Shown: piece after piece, positions 44,404-45,243 of the stretch
Layout: every line of letters starts with the position of its first letter
Numbering within the stretch: position 1 is the first letter of the stretch
Position numbers and translations under genes: made by a program
Assembly: GCA_002898795.1 (NCBI GenBank)
Contig: BEIG01000015.1
Location: forward strand, 1 to 45,243
DNA: 45,243 nucleotides
Direction: 5' to 3'
Origin: a bacterium HR30
Lineage (GTDB): Bacteria; Desulfobacterota; Binatia; HRBIN30
Notes under the pieces: model-generated
Database searches by the model: none
Told to the model about the DNA's origin: nothing
The model's input: only the letters and a program-made list of their open reading frames with translations

Positions 44404-45243
44404 ATGGAAAACGGCCAACTCACTTGGATCACCAATTTCATCTGGGGTATCGCGGACGACGTGCTGCGCGACCTTTACGTGCGCGGCAAGTACCGCGACG
44501 TCATCCTGCCGATGACCGTGATCCGTCGGCTCGATGCAGTGCTCGAACCCACCAAGCAGGAAGTGCTCGCCATGAAAGCCTTGCTCGACAAAGAGAGGGT
44601 CGTACACCAGGACGCTGCTCTGCGACGGGCCGCCGGCCAGGCCTTTTACAACACCTCCCCGTTCACGCTCCGGGACCTCAAGGCACGGGCCAACCGCCAG
44701 CAACTGGAGGCCGATTTTCGCACTTATCTCGACGGCTTCTCGCCCAACGTGAAGGAAATCATCGACAACTTCGAGTTCCGCCACCAAATCCCCCGTCTTG
44801 CCAAAGCCGATGCCCTGGGCACGCTCATCGAGAAGTTTCTCGACCCGTCCATCAACTTGAGCCCGCAGCCCGTGCTCAATAGCGACGGAACTGTCCGACT
44901 GCCCGGCCTCGACAATCACGCCATGGGTACGATCTTCGAGGAACTGGTGCGCCGCTTCAACGAAGAAAACAACGAGGAAGCAGGTGAGCACTGGACTCCG
45001 CGTGATGCCGTCCGCCTGATGGCCCGCCTCATCTTCGAACCCATCGCCGATCAGATTACCGACGGTACCTACCTGCTGTACGATGGGGCCTGCGGCACGG
45101 GCGGGATGCTCACCGTGGCTGAGGAAACGCTGCTGAAATTGGCGCAAGAACGCGGCAAGCAGGTTTCCGTGCACCTGTTCGGCCAGGAGATCAATGCCGA
45201 AACCTACGCCATCTGCAAAGCAGATCTTTTGCTCAAAGGGGAA
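44404..45243 (+). CDS. hsdM: Type I restriction-modification methyltransferase HsdM, 3' end missing
   Basis: The first 280 residues of HsdM, running to the window edge without a stop. The family N-terminal helical domain begins WITNFIWGIADDVLRD and has YRDVILPMTVIRRLDAVLEP. The later EHWTPRDAVRLMARLIF and YDGACGTGGML correspond to the HsdM methyltransferase start and its S-adenosylmethionine motif I, usually DPACGTGGML. The first residues of the catalytic core are seen; the NPPF motif would lie beyond the edge. HsdM pairs with HsdS to methylate adenines. AGGAG lies eight bases before ATG 44404. The genes hsdS and hsdR are expected downstream, outside the window. Confidence 0.9.
   Translation, partial: MENGQLTWITNFIWGIADDVLRDLYVRGKYRDVILPMTVIRRLDAVLEPTKQEVLAMKALLDKERVVHQDAALRRAAGQAFYNTSPFTLRDLKARANRQQLEADFRTYLDGFSPNVKEIIDNFEFRHQIPRLAKADALGTLIEKFLDPSINLSPQPVLNSDGTVRLPGLDNHAMGTIFEELVRRFNEENNEEAGEHWTPRDAVRLMARLIFEPIADQITDGTYLLYDGACGTGGMLTVAEETLLKLAQERGKQVSVHLFGQEINAETYAICKADLLLKGE

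Overview
The window is GC-rich DNA from a Gram-negative bacterium. An Mla-type outer-membrane lipid transport operon, a DUF1329 secreted protein, murein recycling genes and a type IV minor-pilin cluster all point to a double-membrane cell. The order cheY-like / tmk / holB / ricT / metG / tatD, a UvrA that is two full UvrA copies joined in one chain, and frequent GTG starts with GGAGG ribosome sites would fit a deltaproteobacterial-type lineage (Desulfobacterota, Myxococcota or Binatota). That placement is inference, not proof. I saw no tRNA, rRNA, CRISPR array, phage gene or insertion sequence.

Layout. 1-1028: the 5' part of an unlisted reading frame on the minus strand, coding ten regularly spaced CxxC pairs followed by an acidic, Trp-rich region; it runs off the left edge. 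1737-3749: a small membrane protein, an MgtC-like protein and a metallophosphoesterase-fold protein with altered metal ligands. 3880-8318 (minus): a compact run CMD protein > ldcA > serine hydrolase > mpl > yjbQ, of which ldcA and mpl form a murein-peptide recycling path. 8369-11065 (minus): a DUF1329 protein and a DAACS symporter. 11138-12663: two exported proteins. 12730-13967: moaB-moaD-moaE, closed by a strong intrinsic terminator. 14838-16692: four overlapping or abutting minor pilin genes. 17117-22532: response regulator, tmk, holB, ricT, metG, tatD. 22483-25489: a PD-(D/E)XK-like protein and, divergently, uvrC. 25848-26630: an exported protein with two matched 13-cysteine repeats. 26876-28378: nagA and a HIT-like protein. 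29521-33003: mlaF-mlaE-mlaD-mlaA-mlaC. 33056-38650: the double-length UvrA. 38747-43889 (minus): aldehyde dehydrogenase, DUF4139 protein, surE, dnaB. 44404-45243: the start of a type I restriction-modification hsdM, cut by the right edge.

Most genes are housekeeping. The least explained parts are the multi-CxxC/acidic protein at the left edge, the 26-cysteine repeat protein, the metallophosphoesterase with altered ligands, the pilin gene lacking a leader peptide, and the MoaD whose Gly-Gly end is covered by six extra residues. Seven stretches longer than 300 bases carry no convincing gene; the largest is 28379-29520.
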